NCBI RefSeq assembly: GCF_014195545.1
Contig: NZ_JACIBX010000013.1
Span: 1-64,000, forward strand
Origin: Limimaricola variabilis
GTDB taxonomy: Bacteria; Pseudomonadota; Alphaproteobacteria; Rhodobacterales; Rhodobacteraceae
Direction of reading: 5' to 3'
DNA: 64,000 nt
Positions 63,750-64,000 of the stretch are shown here, in pieces. A program made the translations under genes and the position numbers. Every line of letters starts with the position of its first letter. The stretch's first letter is position 1. The notes beneath the pieces are model-generated. The model did no database searches. It was not told where the DNA came from and saw only the letters and a list, made by a program, of their open reading frames with translations.

Positions 63750-64000
63750 ATGACCGACACGACTCGGCGGGCCGAACCCGCCGCGATCCGCGCGATCGGC
63801 CAGCTTTCGACCCTGTGCGGGGTCGTGGCCGCCTTCATGATCTTCGCCTCCGTGCTGATCACCTGCCAGATGATCTTCCTGCGCGCCGTGATGGGCCGCT
63901 CGACCGTGTGGCAGACCGAGGCCGTCATCTACCTGATGATCGGTGCGACGCTGCTGGGCCTGCCCTATGTGCAGAAGCTGCGCGGCCATGTCGGCGTCGA
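63750..64000 (+). CDS. dctQ: TRAP transporter small membrane subunit (DctQ family), partial
   Basis: The frame from ATG 63750 stays open to the window end (83 codons). It begins MTDTTRRAEPAAIRAIGQLS. Hydrophobic helices follow (LCGVVAAFMIFASVLITCQM and VIYLMIGATLLGLPYV), with the DctQ-type FLRAVMGRSTVWQTE between them and KLRGHVGV at the end. This is the expected order after dctP. GAGG lies about 7 nt ahead of the start. Confidence 0.88.
   Translation, partial: MTDTTRRAEPAAIRAIGQLSTLCGVVAAFMIFASVLITCQMIFLRAVMGRSTVWQTEAVIYLMIGATLLGLPYVQKLRGHVGV

Overview
The window is GC-rich DNA that looks like a Rhodobacterales (Roseobacter/Rhodobacter-type) alphaproteobacterium. The evidence is its gene content: several periplasmic-binding-protein transporters, a TRAP system, a periplasmic YagTSR-type molybdoenzyme, YeeE/YedE with a rhodanese, FnrL-type TTGAT-N4-ATCAA boxes, and a tRNA-Phe 3' end of alphaproteobacterial type. 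I see no rRNA gene, no complete tRNA and no CRISPR array. Species, and whether this is chromosome or a large plasmid, cannot be decided from the sequence.

Positions 1 to about 18,200 are accessory DNA. They begin with the 3' end of a GH10 xylanase overrun by a broken IS3-family element. Next comes a 4.2-kb stretch (1193-5445) with a replication-initiator-like gene and a divergent XRE regulator / PIN-like pair, bracketed by two diverged, direct, hairpin-rich repeats. This looks like an integrated rolling-circle-type element. Then follow decayed duplicated serine-recombinase modules (5.5-7.4 kb), an intact tyrosine integrase (7.5-8.5 kb) and a gamma-glutamylcyclotransferase-like gene. A block holding a cold-shock gene, a tRNA-Phe 3' fragment and a small unknown gene occurs twice (9.9-11.1 and 15.3-16.4 kb). 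Between the two blocks lie a surface subtilisin-like protease, an IS5-family remnant and a truncated second integrase. A third integrase scar lies near 8.9-9.0 kb. The region reads as repeated integration, duplication and decay around a tRNA-Phe-type attachment site.

Positions 18,300 to 64,000 are mostly intact operons. (1) A LacI regulator lies divergent to a CUT1 sugar ABC transporter with two TIM-barrel isomerase-like and two Gfo/Idh/MocA genes. (2) A universal stress protein lies divergent to a lipoprotein cytochrome c, with two FNR boxes between them. (3) A periplasmic rhodanese, a YeeE/YedE transporter and a mini-protein form an operon. (4) A periplasmic glycerophosphodiesterase converges on a phnDCEE-type ABC operon that ends in a HAD phosphatase. 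(5) metY. (6) An XdhC-like gene with yagTSR-type aldehyde oxidoreductase genes, convergent with a MocA-type cytidylyltransferase. (7) A ProX/ProW/ProV-type betaine transporter. (8) A PQQ-type sugar dehydrogenase beside an EF-hand/cytochrome c fusion. (9) An OFA-family MFS carrier, apparently controlled by the adjoining histidine kinase / NtrC-like regulator, whose GAFTGA loop reads GAFPGA. (10) A LysR regulator divergent to an SbtA-like permease. (11) A GntR regulator divergent to a TRAP transporter cut by the window end.

A recurring layout is a strong GC stem-loop right after the binding-protein gene in all four such transporter operons. Several genes overlap by 4 bp (ATGA/GTGA), which suggests translational coupling.
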